In this document: piece by piece, positions 9,225 through 17,976 of the stretch
Position numbering within the stretch: position 1 is the first letter of the stretch
Layout of the letters: each line of letters begins with the position of its first letter
Source: Thalassorhabdomicrobium marinisediminis
Lineage (GTDB): Bacteria; Pseudomonadota; Alphaproteobacteria; Rhodobacterales; Rhodobacteraceae
DNA: 64,000 bases
Direction: 5' to 3'
NCBI RefSeq assembly: GCF_003072065.1
Contig: NZ_QCYG01000001.1
Span: 186,001-250,000 of the forward strand
Notes under the pieces: generated by a model
What the model saw: the letters and a program-made list of their open reading frames with translations, nothing else
Database searches by the model: none
What the model was told of the DNA's origin: nothing
Made by a program: the position numbers and the translations under genes

Positions 9225-10213
9225 TGCGGTTCAACGCAGCGATCTTCGGGCCGGAAGGTCCGGTCCTGACCGATTGGGAGAGGGGCTTTTTCCGCGACAC
9301 ACGCCCCTTTGGGTTCATCCTGTTTGCCCGCAACGTGGAAGACCCCAACCAGCTCAGCGGCCTGTGCGATGATTTGCGGGACGCGGCGGGCCATGACGCG
9401 CCCATCCTCGTGGATCAGGAAGGCGGGCGGGTGCAACGGCTGCGCGCGCCCCATTGGCGCGAATGGCTGCCGCCGCTGGAACAGATGCAGCGCGCCCGCG
9501 ATCCGCTGCGCGCCATGTGGCTGCGCTACCGCCTGATTGCGGCCGAGCTGCGGCAGGTGGGGATCGACGCCAATTGCGCCCCCTGTGCCGACATTACGTC
9601 ACGCAAGACTCACCCCTTTTTGCGCAACCGCTGTTACGGCGGCGACGCGGCGACAGTGCTGGACGCCGCGCGGGCCGTGGCCGAGGCGCATCTGGCGGGT
9701 GGCGTGCTGCCGGTGATGAAACACATTCCCGGCCACGGGCTAGCGGCGGTGGACAGCCACAAGGACCTGCCCCAGGTCGATGCAGCCCGCGCCGATCTGG
9801 AAGCGCAGGACTTTGTGCCTTTCACCGGGCTGGCCGATCTGCCCATGGGCATGACCGCTCATGTGATCTATGAGGCGATCGACCCTGATGCGCCCGCCAC
9901 CACGTCGCGGACGGTGATGAACGTGATCCGTGAGCAGATCGGTTTTCAAGGCTTCCTGATGACCGACGATATCGGCATGGATGCGCTGGACGGCACGCCT
10001 GCGCAACGGGCCCATCGGGCCATTCTGGCGGGCTGCGACGCGGTGCTCCATTGTAACGGCAAAGCGCCCGAGATCGCCGCCGTGGCCGAGACTGTGGGCG
10101 AGATGACCGATGCCGCGCAGGCCCGCGCCGAAGCCGCCCTTGGCTGGCGCAAGACCCCCGCGCCCGTTGACATTGGCGCGCTGTCAGAGGAACTTGACGA
10201 CCTGTTGAACTGA
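9224..10213 (+). CDS. nagZ: beta-N-acetylhexosaminidase (muropeptide recycling)
   Basis: 329 residues, glycoside hydrolase family 3. The signature KHIPGHG lies near residues 165-171 and is followed by the catalytic-loop dyad in VDSHKDLP; the nucleophile is the Asp in MTDDIGMDAL near residue 247. NagZ removes GlcNAc from anhydro-muropeptides in the cytoplasm during cell-wall recycling. The start was chosen at the ATG overlapping the preceding stop because it gives the canonical NagZ N-terminus. Confidence 0.95.
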   Translation: MRFNAAIFGPEGPVLTDWERGFFRDTRPFGFILFARNVEDPNQLSGLCDDLRDAAGHDAPILVDQEGGRVQRLRAPHWREWLPPLEQMQRARDPLRAMWLRYRLIAAELRQVGIDANCAPCADITSRKTHPFLRNRCYGGDAATVLDAARAVAEAHLAGGVLPVMKHIPGHGLAAVDSHKDLPQVDAARADLEAQDFVPFTGLADLPMGMTAHVIYEAIDPDAPATTSRTVMNVIREQIGFQGFLMTDDIGMDALDGTPAQRAHRAILAGCDAVLHCNGKAPEIAAVAETVGEMTDAAQARAEAALGWRKTPAPVDIGALSEELDDLLN

Positions 10214-10265
10214 CACCCGCAAGCGGTGGCGCACCGGCCCCCGCGGCGGCGCGTGAAAGGGTCTG

Positions 10266-11048
10266 ATGAGCGAGACGAGCCTTTTTGCAAGCAACGTCAG
10301 CGAACGATTGGCCGCCGAGGCGCTGATCGTGGATGTGGACGGATTCGAAGGGCCGCTGGATCTGTTGCTGACCCTGTCGCGCACGCAAAAGGTCGATCTG
10401 CGACAGATTTCCGTGCTGGCGCTGGCGGAACAATACCTTGCCTTCATCCACAAGGCCCGCGATCTGCGGCTGGAGCTGGCGGCGGATTATCTGGTGATGG
10501 CCGCCTGGCTGGCGTTCCTGAAATCCCGGCTGCTGTTGCCGCCGGACCCCGCGGAAGAGGGGCCGTCGGGCGAAGAGCTGGCCGCGCATCTGGCGTTCCA
10601 GCTGGAACGGTTGGCCGCAATGCGCGATGCGGCGGCGAAGCTCATGGCGCGTGACCAGTTGGGCCGGGATTTCTTCGCCCGTGGCATCACCGAGGACGTG
10701 ACCCGCACCCGGCGGGTGACCTATACCGCGACGTTGCTTGACCTCATGCAGGGCTATGCGCGGATCCGCACCAAGGACGAATTCCGCCCCTTCGTGATGG
10801 ACCGCGACAAGGTCTTCACCATGGAAGAGGCGCTTGGCCGGATGCGCGGGCTGATCGGCTTTGCCGGTGATTGGACCGACATCCTGTCCTATCTTCCCGA
10901 AGGGTGGGAGGTGGACCCGATCAAGCGCCGCTCGGCCACCGCTTCGACCTTTGCGGCCTCGCTTGAGCTGGCGAAAGAGGGCCGCGTGGAAATCCGGCAA
11001 AGCGACACCTTCGCGCCGATCCAGATCAGGAAGAAAACCCATGACTGA
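10266..11048 (+). CDS. scpA: segregation and condensation protein A
   Basis: 260 residues of the kleisin ScpA, which bridges SMC heads together with ScpB in chromosome condensation. Diagnostic N-terminal segment FEGPLDLLLTLSRTQKVDLRQISVLALAEQYL near residues 27-60, then YLVMAAWLAFLKSRLLLP. GAAAGGG precedes the ATG. The gene overlaps scpB by eight bases, the usual coupled arrangement. Confidence 0.95.
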   Translation: MSETSLFASNVSERLAAEALIVDVDGFEGPLDLLLTLSRTQKVDLRQISVLALAEQYLAFIHKARDLRLELAADYLVMAAWLAFLKSRLLLPPDPAEEGPSGEELAAHLAFQLERLAAMRDAAAKLMARDQLGRDFFARGITEDVTRTRRVTYTATLLDLMQGYARIRTKDEFRPFVMDRDKVFTMEEALGRMRGLIGFAGDWTDILSYLPEGWEVDPIKRRSATASTFAASLELAKEGRVEIRQSDTFAPIQIRKKTHD

Positions 11049-11706
11049 CACGCCCGCCACCGCAGCGGCCAACGACGACGCCCCCGAAGAGAGCCTGTTC
11101 GAGGCCCCGCCCATGGGCGAGCAGGAGCGGATGGTCGAAGCGATCCTGTTTGCCAGTGCCGAACCGGTGACCCTGCGCGATCTGGCCGGGCGGATGCCTC
11201 ACGGCTGCGATCCGGCCGAAGCGCTGGTGCATCTGCGCAAACGCTATGAGGGGCGCGGCGTCACCCTGACCCGTGTGGGCGACGCCTGGGCCCTGCGCAC
11301 GGCGGCCGATCTGGGCTTTTTGATGCAAAAGGAAACGGTCGAGACCCGCAAGCTCAGCCGCGCCGCGGTCGAGACACTCGCCATCGTCGCCTATCACCAG
11401 CCGGTGACCCGTGCCGAGATCGAGGAGATCCGCGGGGTCAGCGTCAGCCGCGGCACCATCGACCAGCTGATCGAGCTGGAATGGATCCGGTTTGGTCGCC
11501 GCCGCATGACACCGGGCCGCCCGGTGACCTTTGTCGTGACGCAGAATTTTCTCGACCACTTCGGTCTTGAAAGCGCCCGTGACCTTCCGGGGCTCAAGGA
11601 ATTGCGCTCGGCCGGGCTGCTGGAAAGCCGGCCCGCGCCCCTGCCGGGGGGCGAGGACGGGGACGCAGAGGACGACAGCCAGTCCGAAATGTTCGATGAA
11701 AGCTAG
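11041..11706 (+). CDS. scpB: segregation and condensation protein B
   Basis: 221 residues of the winged-helix ScpB, the ScpA partner in the SMC complex. Recognisable segments are VEAILFASAEPVTLRDLA, AVETLAIVAYHQPVTRAEIEEIRGV and the C-terminal TQNFLDHFGLESARDLPGL. The ATG lies within the last codons of scpA. The C-terminal tail is acidic. Confidence 0.95.
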   Translation: MTDTPATAAANDDAPEESLFEAPPMGEQERMVEAILFASAEPVTLRDLAGRMPHGCDPAEALVHLRKRYEGRGVTLTRVGDAWALRTAADLGFLMQKETVETRKLSRAAVETLAIVAYHQPVTRAEIEEIRGVSVSRGTIDQLIELEWIRFGRRRMTPGRPVTFVVTQNFLDHFGLESARDLPGLKELRSAGLLESRPAPLPGGEDGDAEDDSQSEMFDES

Positions 11707-11802
11707 GGGCGCGCGCCTTCGAATCGCCCGAATGTGCTGGCACACCATGGAAAACCGGGGTGATCCGGCCTATATCTGCAGGAACGAGCGGAGGGAAAGC
11801 CA

Positions 11803-11988
11803 ATGAACCGACTGTTGAACATGGCGCTGCGGCTGATTATGAACAAGGGCATGAACCACGTGGCCAAACGCGGCGCGAAGCCCGGCCAGTCCCCCGCGCA
11901 GGCGCGCGAGGCGCAGCGAAACTCCCGTGAAAACATGCGCAAGATCCGCCACGCGTCCCGGATCATGCGCCGGATGGGGCGGTTTTAG
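11803..11988 (+). CDS. small basic hypothetical protein
   Basis: 61 residues, strongly basic (many Arg/Lys) and without a clear transmembrane segment or signal peptide. A GGAGGGAAAG Shine-Dalgarno lies a few bases before the ATG, which supports translation. It sits 96 bases after scpB on the same strand. I do not recognise a domain. The basic, methionine-rich, likely helical composition would suit nucleic-acid or membrane-surface binding, but that is a guess. Confidence 0.6.
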   Translation: MNRLLNMALRLIMNKGMNHVAKRGAKPGQSPAQAREAQRNSRENMRKIRHASRIMRRMGRF

Positions 11989-12011
11989 GCCCCGCGCGGT
12001 AGTGTCTTATC

Positions 12012-12049
12012 GCGACCGCTCGTAGGCGCGCGACAGAGCGAGGGGTCGC
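12012..12049. terminator. hairpin between convergent genes
   Basis: GCGACCGCTCG (12012-12022) and CGAGGGGTCGC (12039-12049) form an 11-bp stem with one mismatch between the ends of the small basic gene and the dCTP deaminase gene. No strong T-run follows, so it is only a candidate bidirectional terminator. Confidence 0.35.
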
Positions 12050-12059
12050 GCTTCGCCGC

Positions 12060-13136
12060 CTAGGCGCGGAAGTGTTTCGACAGCTTCAGCCCCTGTCCTT
12101 GATAGTTCGACTTGATGTCCTGCCCATAGAGGGCGGCAGGACGCTCAGACATATGTTCATAGACGAGGCGGCCGACGATCTGCCCGTGCTCGAGCACAAA
12201 AGGCGCTTCATGGCAGCGCACCTCAAGCACGCCGCGCGATCCGGCCCCGCCTGCGCCATCCCAGCCGAAGCCGGGGTCGAAGAAACCCGCGTAATGGACG
12301 CGGAATTCGCCCACCATGGCCAGATAAGGGGCCATCTCGGCCGCGCAATCGGGGGGGATGGCGATGGCTTCGCGGCTGACCAGAATATAGAAGGCGCCGG
12401 GGTCGAGGATGATGCGACCCTCGCGGGTGCGCACCTCTTCCCAGAACTCCGCCGGATCGTAATGACCGATCCGCGCCAGATCGATCACCCCGGTGTGGGG
12501 CTTGGCGCGATAGCCCACAAGGTCGCCGCTGCGGGGTTCAAGATCGACCGAGAAGCCCAGCCCGTCCGAGATCAGCGCCGGACCATCGACGATGGGGGTC
12601 GCGTCGTGCAGGGCCGACAGGGCGGCATCATCCAAAAAGGTCTTGCCGTTGCGAAAGATGATCTGGTTCAGCATCAGCCCCGGCCGCACCAGAACCGAAA
12701 AGGAGCGGGGGCAGATTTCAACGTAAAGCGGCCCGTCGTAGCCTTCGGGGACGCGGTCGAACTCTACCCCGTCGTCGGTGATGATCCGGGTCAGAAGGTC
12801 CAGCCGCCCGGTCGAGGATTTGGCGCTGGCGGCTGCGGTCATGCCCTCGGGCAGGGCGAGCCGCTCCATAAGCGGCACGACGTAAACGCAGCCCTTTTCC
12901 AGCACCGCGCCGCCGGACAGGTCGATCTCGTGCATGGTGAACTGTGCCAGCCGGTCGCTGACGGTTTGCCCGCGCCCCGCCAGAAACGAGGCGCGCACGC
13001 GAAAGGCGCGCTCTGCCAGCCGCAGATCGAGCGAGGCCGGTTGCACCTGTCCGTCGCTCAGCGGTTGCGTCGCGGTGATGGCCCCTTGACCGATAAGGCC
13101 GTGGATCTGGGTGTCGGAAAGAACGCCTGTTTTCAT
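12060..13136 (-). CDS. dcd: 2'-deoxycytidine 5'-triphosphate deaminase (long alphaproteobacterial form)
   Basis: 358 residues, about twice the length of the ~190-residue E. coli Dcd. It belongs to the dCTP deaminase/dUTPase fold: N-terminal QPASLDLRLAERAFRV matches the dcd signature, and a second related half appears after about residue 190 (VDLEPRSGDLVGYRAK...HYAGFFDPGFGWDG). It would make dUTP from dCTP for thymidylate synthesis. AAAGG lies six bases before the chosen ATG. It follows tRNA-Pro on the same strand, with a strong terminator between. Confidence 0.87.
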   Translation of the reverse strand: MKTGVLSDTQIHGLIGQGAITATQPLSDGQVQPASLDLRLAERAFRVRASFLAGRGQTVSDRLAQFTMHEIDLSGGAVLEKGCVYVVPLMERLALPEGMTAAASAKSSTGRLDLLTRIITDDGVEFDRVPEGYDGPLYVEICPRSFSVLVRPGLMLNQIIFRNGKTFLDDAALSALHDATPIVDGPALISDGLGFSVDLEPRSGDLVGYRAKPHTGVIDLARIGHYDPAEFWEEVRTREGRIILDPGAFYILVSREAIAIPPDCAAEMAPYLAMVGEFRVHYAGFFDPGFGWDGAGGAGSRGVLEVRCHEAPFVLEHGQIVGRLVYEHMSERPAALYGQDIKSNYQGQGLKLSKHFRA

Positions 13137-13158
13137 CTCAAACCTTTGGTCCGGTTGC

Positions 13159-13198
13159 AAAAACGCCCGCCGACGCAAGAAGCGTGGCGGGCGGTTTT
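13159..13198 (-). terminator. intrinsic terminator after tRNA-Pro
   Basis: Stem CGCCCGCC/GGCGGGCG (13164-13171 with 13186-13193) is extended by ACGC/GCGT (13173-13176 with 13182-13185) across a one-base bulge, with a five-base loop. On the minus strand it is followed by TTTTT (13163-13159). It ends the tRNA transcript; four Ts on the plus side suggest it may act both ways. Confidence 0.8.
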
Positions 13199-13202
13199 GT
13201 AA

Positions 13203-13279
13203 TGGTCGGGCTAGCAGGACTCGAACCTGCGACCTTCCGTCCCCCAGACGGACGCGCTACCAGGCTGCGCCATAGCCCG
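13203..13279 (-). tRNA. tRNA-Pro (anticodon GGG)
   Basis: The 77-base cloverleaf reads on the minus strand. Acceptor arms CGGGCTA/TAGCCCG pair perfectly, the anticodon stem TCCGT/ACGGA encloses loop CTGGGGG with anticodon GGG (codon CCC), and the T arm contains GGTTCGAACC. The discriminator base is A and CCA is encoded. Confidence 0.96.
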
Positions 13280-13344
13280 ACTTGATGCACCTCATACCGC
13301 ACTGGCTGGTCAGGGCAAGATGAAAATCGCATCAATTGCCAAGT

Positions 13345-14409
13345 CTATTGGGTCGGAACCCGGTCGCGCAGGGTTTGCATCCGTTGCAGCAGGGGGGCGA
13401 TCTCACCCGCGCGGCGCATCAGCGCCTCCGGCGGGGTTTTTTGCAGCAGATGGAAGAGGCGCGCGGGGGCCTTGCTGTCGGTGTCGGACGGATCGTCGGG
13501 GACGGTGATGGGCGGCGGCGCCGGTGTGGTTTCATCGGGCGTCGGGGCCGCTTCGGCCCGTGCGGGGTCCGCCGCAGGAGGTGTCGAGGTCGAATCGGTT
13601 GGTGCGTCCGGGTCCTCAGCGGGCGTCGGGGCCGGCTCGCTGCTGGCGGTGCTTGTAGGCGTTGGCGCGTCCGGCGTCTCTGTGACCTCCGCTGCGGCCT
13701 TGGCCGGTGCGGTCGGCGGCAGGGCAGGCGCATCCGCATGGGGCGGCAGGGCGTCTGTTTCGTCGGGCCGGGGCGGTGTCGTGGGCGATTCGTCGTCCTC
13801 CGGGGGCTGTGCCGCCTCACTCTCTGCGGGGGGCGTCTCGGCCTCTGCTTCCAACGGCGCAGGCGGAGCGGGATGCGAGACTGCCTCGGCGCCGGCGGGT
13901 GATTCCTCACCCGCGCCCCGCGCGCCGGTCTTGTCCTCGGCAGAGGAGAGGTTCAGCGACAGGGCCGGCCCGCGCGCTTCGACCTTGGGCAGGGTGACGA
14001 CGTTGGAGATGTCGAGGTCCTGACCGGCGGGGACGGCGGGGGCGGCGGCGGTTGTTTGGTCCGTGGCCGGGGCAGGCGGGGGCACCGGCGTGCTGGTCCC
14101 CTCGATCGCGCCGTCCTGCGCGGCCTGCGCGTCCAGCAGCGCTTCGCCCACCTTGGCAATCTTGCGCACGCCCTCCTCTCGCAAGAGTTTCTGCGCGCCC
14201 TTGATCGTCAGCCCGTCGTCATGCAGCAGCTTCTTGATCCCGGCCAGCAGGTTCAGGTCAGCGGGGCGGTAATAGCGCCGCCCGCCCGCGCGTTTCACCG
14301 GCTTCACCTGCGTGAACTTGCTTTCCCAGAAGCGCAGCACATGGGCGGGCGTGTCGAGCGCCTCGGACACTTCGGAAATCGTGCGGAAGGCATCACGGGA
14401 TTTGGACAT
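13345..14409 (-). CDS. MerR-family transcriptional regulator with long disordered tail
   Basis: 354 residues. Residues 1-75 are a MerR-type winged helix ([25 protein letters not shown]... [14 protein letters not shown]). From about residue 110 to the end the protein is Ala/Pro/Glu/Thr-rich and probably disordered, with only a short structured segment at the extreme C-terminus. No cysteine metal site like that of CueR is seen. It lies just after ihfA at the end of the yceD-rpmF-plsX-fabH-ihfA run, a conserved position for this regulator in many alphaproteobacteria. Its targets are unknown. Confidence 0.88.
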   Translation of the reverse strand: MSKSRDAFRTISEVSEALDTPAHVLRFWESKFTQVKPVKRAGGRRYYRPADLNLLAGIKKLLHDDGLTIKGAQKLLREEGVRKIAKVGEALLDAQAAQDGAIEGTSTPVPPPAPATDQTTAAAPAVPAGQDLDISNVVTLPKVEARGPALSLNLSSAEDKTGARGAGEESPAGAEAVSHPAPPAPLEAEAETPPAESEAAQPPEDDESPTTPPRPDETDALPPHADAPALPPTAPAKAAAEVTETPDAPTPTSTASSEPAPTPAEDPDAPTDSTSTPPAADPARAEAAPTPDETTPAPPPITVPDDPSDTDSKAPARLFHLLQKTPPEALMRRAGEIAPLLQRMQTLRDRVPTQ

Positions 14410-14432
14410 ATCTGCTCAGCCTTTGTGGGGCG

Positions 14433-14735
14433 TTATCGTTTGTTGCCCGCCGCCACACGGTCTTTCATCAGATGGCTGGGCCGGAAGCTCAGCACGCGGC
14501 GCGGGGTGATAGGCACTTCTTCGCCGGTTTTCGGATTGCGGCCGATGCGGGCGGCCTTGTCGCGAATCGAGAACGTCCCGAACGAGGAGATCTTGACGCT
14601 GTCCCCCCGGGCCAAAGCGTCGGACATATGGGTCAGCACGCTTTCCACCAGCTCGGCACTTTCGTTGCGCGACAGGCCCACCTCTTCGTGGACAGCCTCG
14701 GCGAGATCCATGCGGGTTAATGTCTTGTCGGTCAT
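14433..14735 (-). CDS. ihfA: integration host factor subunit alpha
   Basis: 100 residues of the HU/IHF fold. [20 protein letters not shown] opens the protein and the DNA-bending arm region reads [26 protein letters not shown] bends DNA as an alpha/beta heterodimer in recombination, replication and transcription. The chosen ATG has AGGGGGA upstream and matches the family N-terminus. Placement between fabH and the MerR gene is the common alphaproteobacterial arrangement. Confidence 0.95.
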   Translation of the reverse strand: MTDKTLTRMDLAEAVHEEVGLSRNESAELVESVLTHMSDALARGDSVKISSFGTFSIRDKAARIGRNPKTGEEVPITPRRVLSFRPSHLMKDRVAAGNKR

Positions 14736-14828
14736 TCGGTCCCCCTGATTGGTGCCCGACTTTAGGCTGCGGCGAAAAGACAAGTCAATAACAGGGGGTT
14801 GTCGGCCGCGCCTTGGGCGAAATGGCGA

Positions 14829-15800
14829 TCACCAACGCAGGACGACCGAGCCCCAGGCCAGCCCGCCGCCGATGGCTTCGGTGACCACCAGATCCCCGCG
14901 TTCGATCTGGCCGCGCTCCACCCCGACCGAGAGCGCAAGGGGGATCGAGGCCGCCGAGGTGTTGCCGTGGTCCTGCACCGTGAGCACGACCTTGTCCATG
15001 CTCATGCCTAGCTTCTTGGCGGTGCCCTGAATGATGCGGATGTTGGCCTGATGCGGCACGATCCAGTCCACATCACCGTGGCCAAGGCCCGCATTCTCAA
15101 GCGCGGCGTTGGCAGTTGAGGCAAGCTTTTCAACAGCTTGGCGGAACAGCGCATTGCCCTGCATCACCACGTGGCCGGTCTGGCCCGTGACCATGCCGCC
15201 GTCCACGTAGAGCATCTCGCGGTGCTGCCCATCGGAGTTCAGATCAACCCCGAGGATGCCGCGATCGCCGGTGGTTCCGTCCTCCTCGGACGCTTCAAGG
15301 ATCAGCGCCCCGGCGCCGTCCCCGAACAGCACGCAGGTGCTGCGGTCGGTCATGTCGAGGATGCGCGAAAAGGTCTCGGAGCCGATGACCAGCACGCGCT
15401 TGGCCTGACCCGAGAGAATCAGCCCGTTCGCGGTGGAGAGGGCAAAGACGAATCCCGCGCAGACCGCCTGAATGTCGAAGGCAAAGCCGCGGGTCATGCC
15501 GATTTTGTGCTGCACCATCGTCGCGGAGGAGGGGAAGGTGCGGTCGGGCGTCGAGGTCGCGACAATGATCGCGTCGATGTCGTCCGGCTCCAAATCGGCG
15601 TTTTCGAGCGCGGCTTGCGCGGCCTTGGCCCCCAGATCCGATGTGAATTCGTCCTCGGCGGCGAAATGGCGGCGTTCGATGCCCGACCGCGTGCGAATCC
15701 ATTCATCCGAGGTGTCCAGCGTGGCCTCGAACTCGGCGTTCGGCACGACCCGCTCCGGCAGGTAGTGTCCGACGCCACGAACCGTTGCGCGCAGTGTCAT
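14829..15800 (-). CDS. fabH: 3-oxoacyl-ACP synthase III (FabH)
   Basis: 323 residues, the condensing enzyme that starts fatty-acid chains from acetyl-CoA and malonyl-ACP. Active-site Cys114 lies in QAVCAGF, the His in the PHQAN motif and the Asn in GNTSAAS, forming the Cys-His-Asn triad. GVGHYLPERVVPN and DTSDEWIRTRSGIERRHFA are typical of the N-terminus. The ATG was chosen four bases after the plsX stop; the longer open frame overlaps plsX and is not FabH-like. Confidence 0.96.
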   Translation of the reverse strand: MTLRATVRGVGHYLPERVVPNAEFEATLDTSDEWIRTRSGIERRHFAAEDEFTSDLGAKAAQAALENADLEPDDIDAIIVATSTPDRTFPSSATMVQHKIGMTRGFAFDIQAVCAGFVFALSTANGLILSGQAKRVLVIGSETFSRILDMTDRSTCVLFGDGAGALILEASEEDGTTGDRGILGVDLNSDGQHREMLYVDGGMVTGQTGHVVMQGNALFRQAVEKLASTANAALENAGLGHGDVDWIVPHQANIRIIQGTAKKLGMSMDKVVLTVQDHGNTSAASIPLALSVGVERGQIERGDLVVTEAIGGGLAWGSVVLRW

Positions 15801-15804
15801 AAAG

Positions 15805-16899
15805 TCAGGTGTCCTTTGCCGTCTCCGAAGACGCATCTTCGATGTCGGTATCTTGGGCAAGGCTTGCTGCGGATGCAACCCGCGCCGCCAGTTTGTCCGT
15901 GAAGCCCGAGCGGGCGAGCTGCGCGGCAAGGGTCACGGCCGCCGCGACGCCCGTGGCATCGGCGCTGCCGTGGCTTTTGATGACCGTGCCGTTGAGGCCC
16001 AGAAAGACCCCGCCGTTGACGCGCCGCGGGTCGACCTTCTTGCGCAGCCGCTTGAGCGAGGACATGGCGAACAGCGCCGACATCTTCGACAGGACCGTTG
16101 CGGCAAAGGCCTCACGCAGGGAATCGGTGATCAGATTGGCGGTACCTTCGCCGGTTTTCAGCGCGACGTTGCCGGTGAACCCGTCGGTGACGACCACATC
16201 GACCCGCTGCGAGGGCAGGTCGCCCCCCTCAACGAAACCGACATATTCGAACTCGCCCTTGGGGGCGGCGCGGGCGATCAGCTCATGGGCGACTTTCAGC
16301 TCGGCGCGGCCCTTATGCTCTTCCACGCCGACGTTGAGCAGCCCCACGCGGGGCCGCTTGAGCCCCAACCCGTTGCGCGCGTAAGAGGCGCCCATCATCG
16401 CATAGGTCAAAAGATCCTCTTCATCGGCGCGAATGTCCGCGCCGGCATCGAGCATCACGTTGAAACCGGCGGCGTTGCGCGACGGCCAAAGGCAGGCAAT
16501 CGCCGGCCGGTTGACCCCTTCGGCTTTGCGCAGGCGGATCATCGAGACCGCCATCAGCGCGCCGGTGTTGCCACAAGACACGCAGACCGAAGCCTCTTTG
16601 GTGCGCACGGCGTCGATCGCCGACCACATGGAGGTCGTCTTGCCGTGGCGCATCACGTGGGAGGGTTTGTCGGTCATGGCGACCACATCGGGCGCATGCA
16701 CGATCGTGACCGCATGGCCCAGATCGCGCTTGGCGATCATCGGGGCAAGCGTGGCTTCATCCCCGTGCAACAGGATTTTGACGTCCGGCTCATCCCGCAG
16801 GAAAAGCGCAAGGCCCGCAACAACAGGTGCGGGCCCTTCGTCGCCGCCCATGGCGTCGACGGATAGAACAAGTGCAGCTTTGGTGTCAGAACCGGACAT
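15805..16899 (-). CDS. plsX: phosphate acyltransferase PlsX
   Basis: 364 residues, making acyl-phosphate from acyl-ACP at the membrane for PlsY-dependent phosphatidic acid synthesis. Signatures: SVDAMGGDEGPAPVVAG at the N-terminus, SCGNTGALMA, and VVTDGFTGNVALKTGEG. It sits between rpmF and fabH in the classical yceD-rpmF-plsX-fabH order, which couples phospholipid and fatty-acid initiation. Confidence 0.96.
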   Translation of the reverse strand: MSGSDTKAALVLSVDAMGGDEGPAPVVAGLALFLRDEPDVKILLHGDEATLAPMIAKRDLGHAVTIVHAPDVVAMTDKPSHVMRHGKTTSMWSAIDAVRTKEASVCVSCGNTGALMAVSMIRLRKAEGVNRPAIACLWPSRNAAGFNVMLDAGADIRADEEDLLTYAMMGASYARNGLGLKRPRVGLLNVGVEEHKGRAELKVAHELIARAAPKGEFEYVGFVEGGDLPSQRVDVVVTDGFTGNVALKTGEGTANLITDSLREAFAATVLSKMSALFAMSSLKRLRKKVDPRRVNGGVFLGLNGTVIKSHGSADATGVAAAVTLAAQLARSGFTDKLAARVASAASLAQDTDIEDASSETAKDT

Positions 16900-16926
16900 G
16901 TGACCCCTTTCCGACAACCCTATGGC

Positions 16927-17133
16927 TTAGGCTGCGTCGTCGTCCAGATCGATTTCATCCGCCTGTGCGACCACTTCGCGGTCGGCGTAGGAACCGCAGG
17001 ACGGGCAAACGTGGTGCGGGCGCTTAAGCTCACCGCAGGACGTGCATTCGTTCGGGTTCGCACCGTCAAGCGCGTGGTGGGACCGGCGGTTGTTCCGGCG
17101 GGATTTGGAGATTTTATTCTGTGGGACAGCCAT
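16927..17133 (-). CDS. rpmF: 50S ribosomal protein L32
   Basis: 68 residues. The N-terminal [20 protein letters not shown] is diagnostic for L32, and a zinc-ribbon-like pair of motifs (CTSCG ... CPSCG) follows, so this is the cysteine-containing form. CGAGG lies before the ATG. It is located 27 bases upstream of plsX on the same strand. Confidence 0.97.
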   Translation of the reverse strand: MAVPQNKISKSRRNNRRSHHALDGANPNECTSCGELKRPHHVCPSCGSYADREVVAQADEIDLDDDAA

Positions 17134-17264
17134 GTCGCAACCTCGGGGTAGGGGGCGCCCGATTCTGCGGGGACCCTGGTGAATTTCGTGTTTCGGATCG
17201 TATCAAGGGCGGGCTTTAGGCGATAATGCGCAGCCTGTCGAGACGTGATCTGAAAGGAAGCGCG

Positions 17265-17292
17265 AACATACTGTTTTCGCGCCGGATGGCAA
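17265..17292 (-). promoter_or_regulatory. possible promoter for rpmF-plsX-fabH-ihfA
   Basis: In the 188-base gap between yceD and rpmF, TTGCCA (17292-17287) and TATGTT (17270-17265) are spaced by 16 bases on the minus strand. The leader to rpmF would be about 120 bases. The gap contains no gene that I can support. Confidence 0.3.
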
Positions 17293-17321
17293 CCGTTTTT
17301 CTGCGCCGACCGGCGGGGGCG

Positions 17322-17885
17322 TCAGTCGTCCGTCTCGTCCTTGCTGGCAAGGCTGTCGCGCAGGGCCTGCAGACCCGCGAAGGGGCGGGCCTCTTCGTCG
17401 GTCATCGGCGTCTTGCCCGGTTCGGTGAACATGGCGCGCCCGTCGGTGCCGGTCTCCACCCCCTCTTTGCGGGGATAGGCGGGCAGGGCCAGCGCCAGCG
17501 CCTCGAGTGCGACGTCATAAAGATCGAGCGTGGCCGGCAGCGGATCGGCGGTGTCATCCTCGGTCAGCTCGACCTCTTCCGCGGCGGGATATTCGAAATC
17601 CGCCATGAAGGTGCGCGCGACCGTCTCGTCGATCCGCGTATTCACCGGCTCAAGCGTGACGACGCAGGCCTGCTCGACCGTGGCACCCAACGTGCCCTCA
17701 AGCCGCCAGTCGCTTTTGCCCATGGGCGACAGCACCCCTTCAAAGCGGAACTTCCGCAGGCCGGGCACGCCGAGTTCTTGCGCCAGCGCCGCGCGGGCCT
17801 GCGCATCGGGCTGCAGATCGAAGCCCGTGCGTTTGCGGTTCGGCAGGTCGGCAAAGCGGACCCGATGGCGGGGAAGATCACTCAT
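17322..17885 (-). CDS. yceD: YceD/DUF177 family protein
   Basis: 187 residues of the DUF177 family, encoded upstream of rpmF in most bacteria. The conserved segment ACVVTLEPVNTRIDETVARTFMADF and the acidic EEVELTEDDTADPLP stretch are visible. Homologues have been connected to rRNA/ribosome maturation, but the biochemical function is not settled. It is divergent from bamE with a 91-base gap. Confidence 0.9.
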   Translation of the reverse strand: MSDLPRHRVRFADLPNRKRTGFDLQPDAQARAALAQELGVPGLRKFRFEGVLSPMGKSDWRLEGTLGATVEQACVVTLEPVNTRIDETVARTFMADFEYPAAEEVELTEDDTADPLPATLDLYDVALEALALALPAYPRKEGVETGTDGRAMFTEPGKTPMTDEEARPFAGLQALRDSLASKDETDD

Positions 17886-17976
17886 GCGAAGGCACCCTTG
17901 AATAACGTCGCGTGTTGCCTGTAAATGCGGTAAAAGCCATCAGAAGCCAAGACGAGATCACAGGTTGGGGAACGAT

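Noticed and set aside
13664-13997. Plus-strand open frames inside the MerR gene tail
   Set aside because: They arise from the repetitive Ala/Pro-coding tail; codon pattern and the conserved MerR start favour the minus strand.
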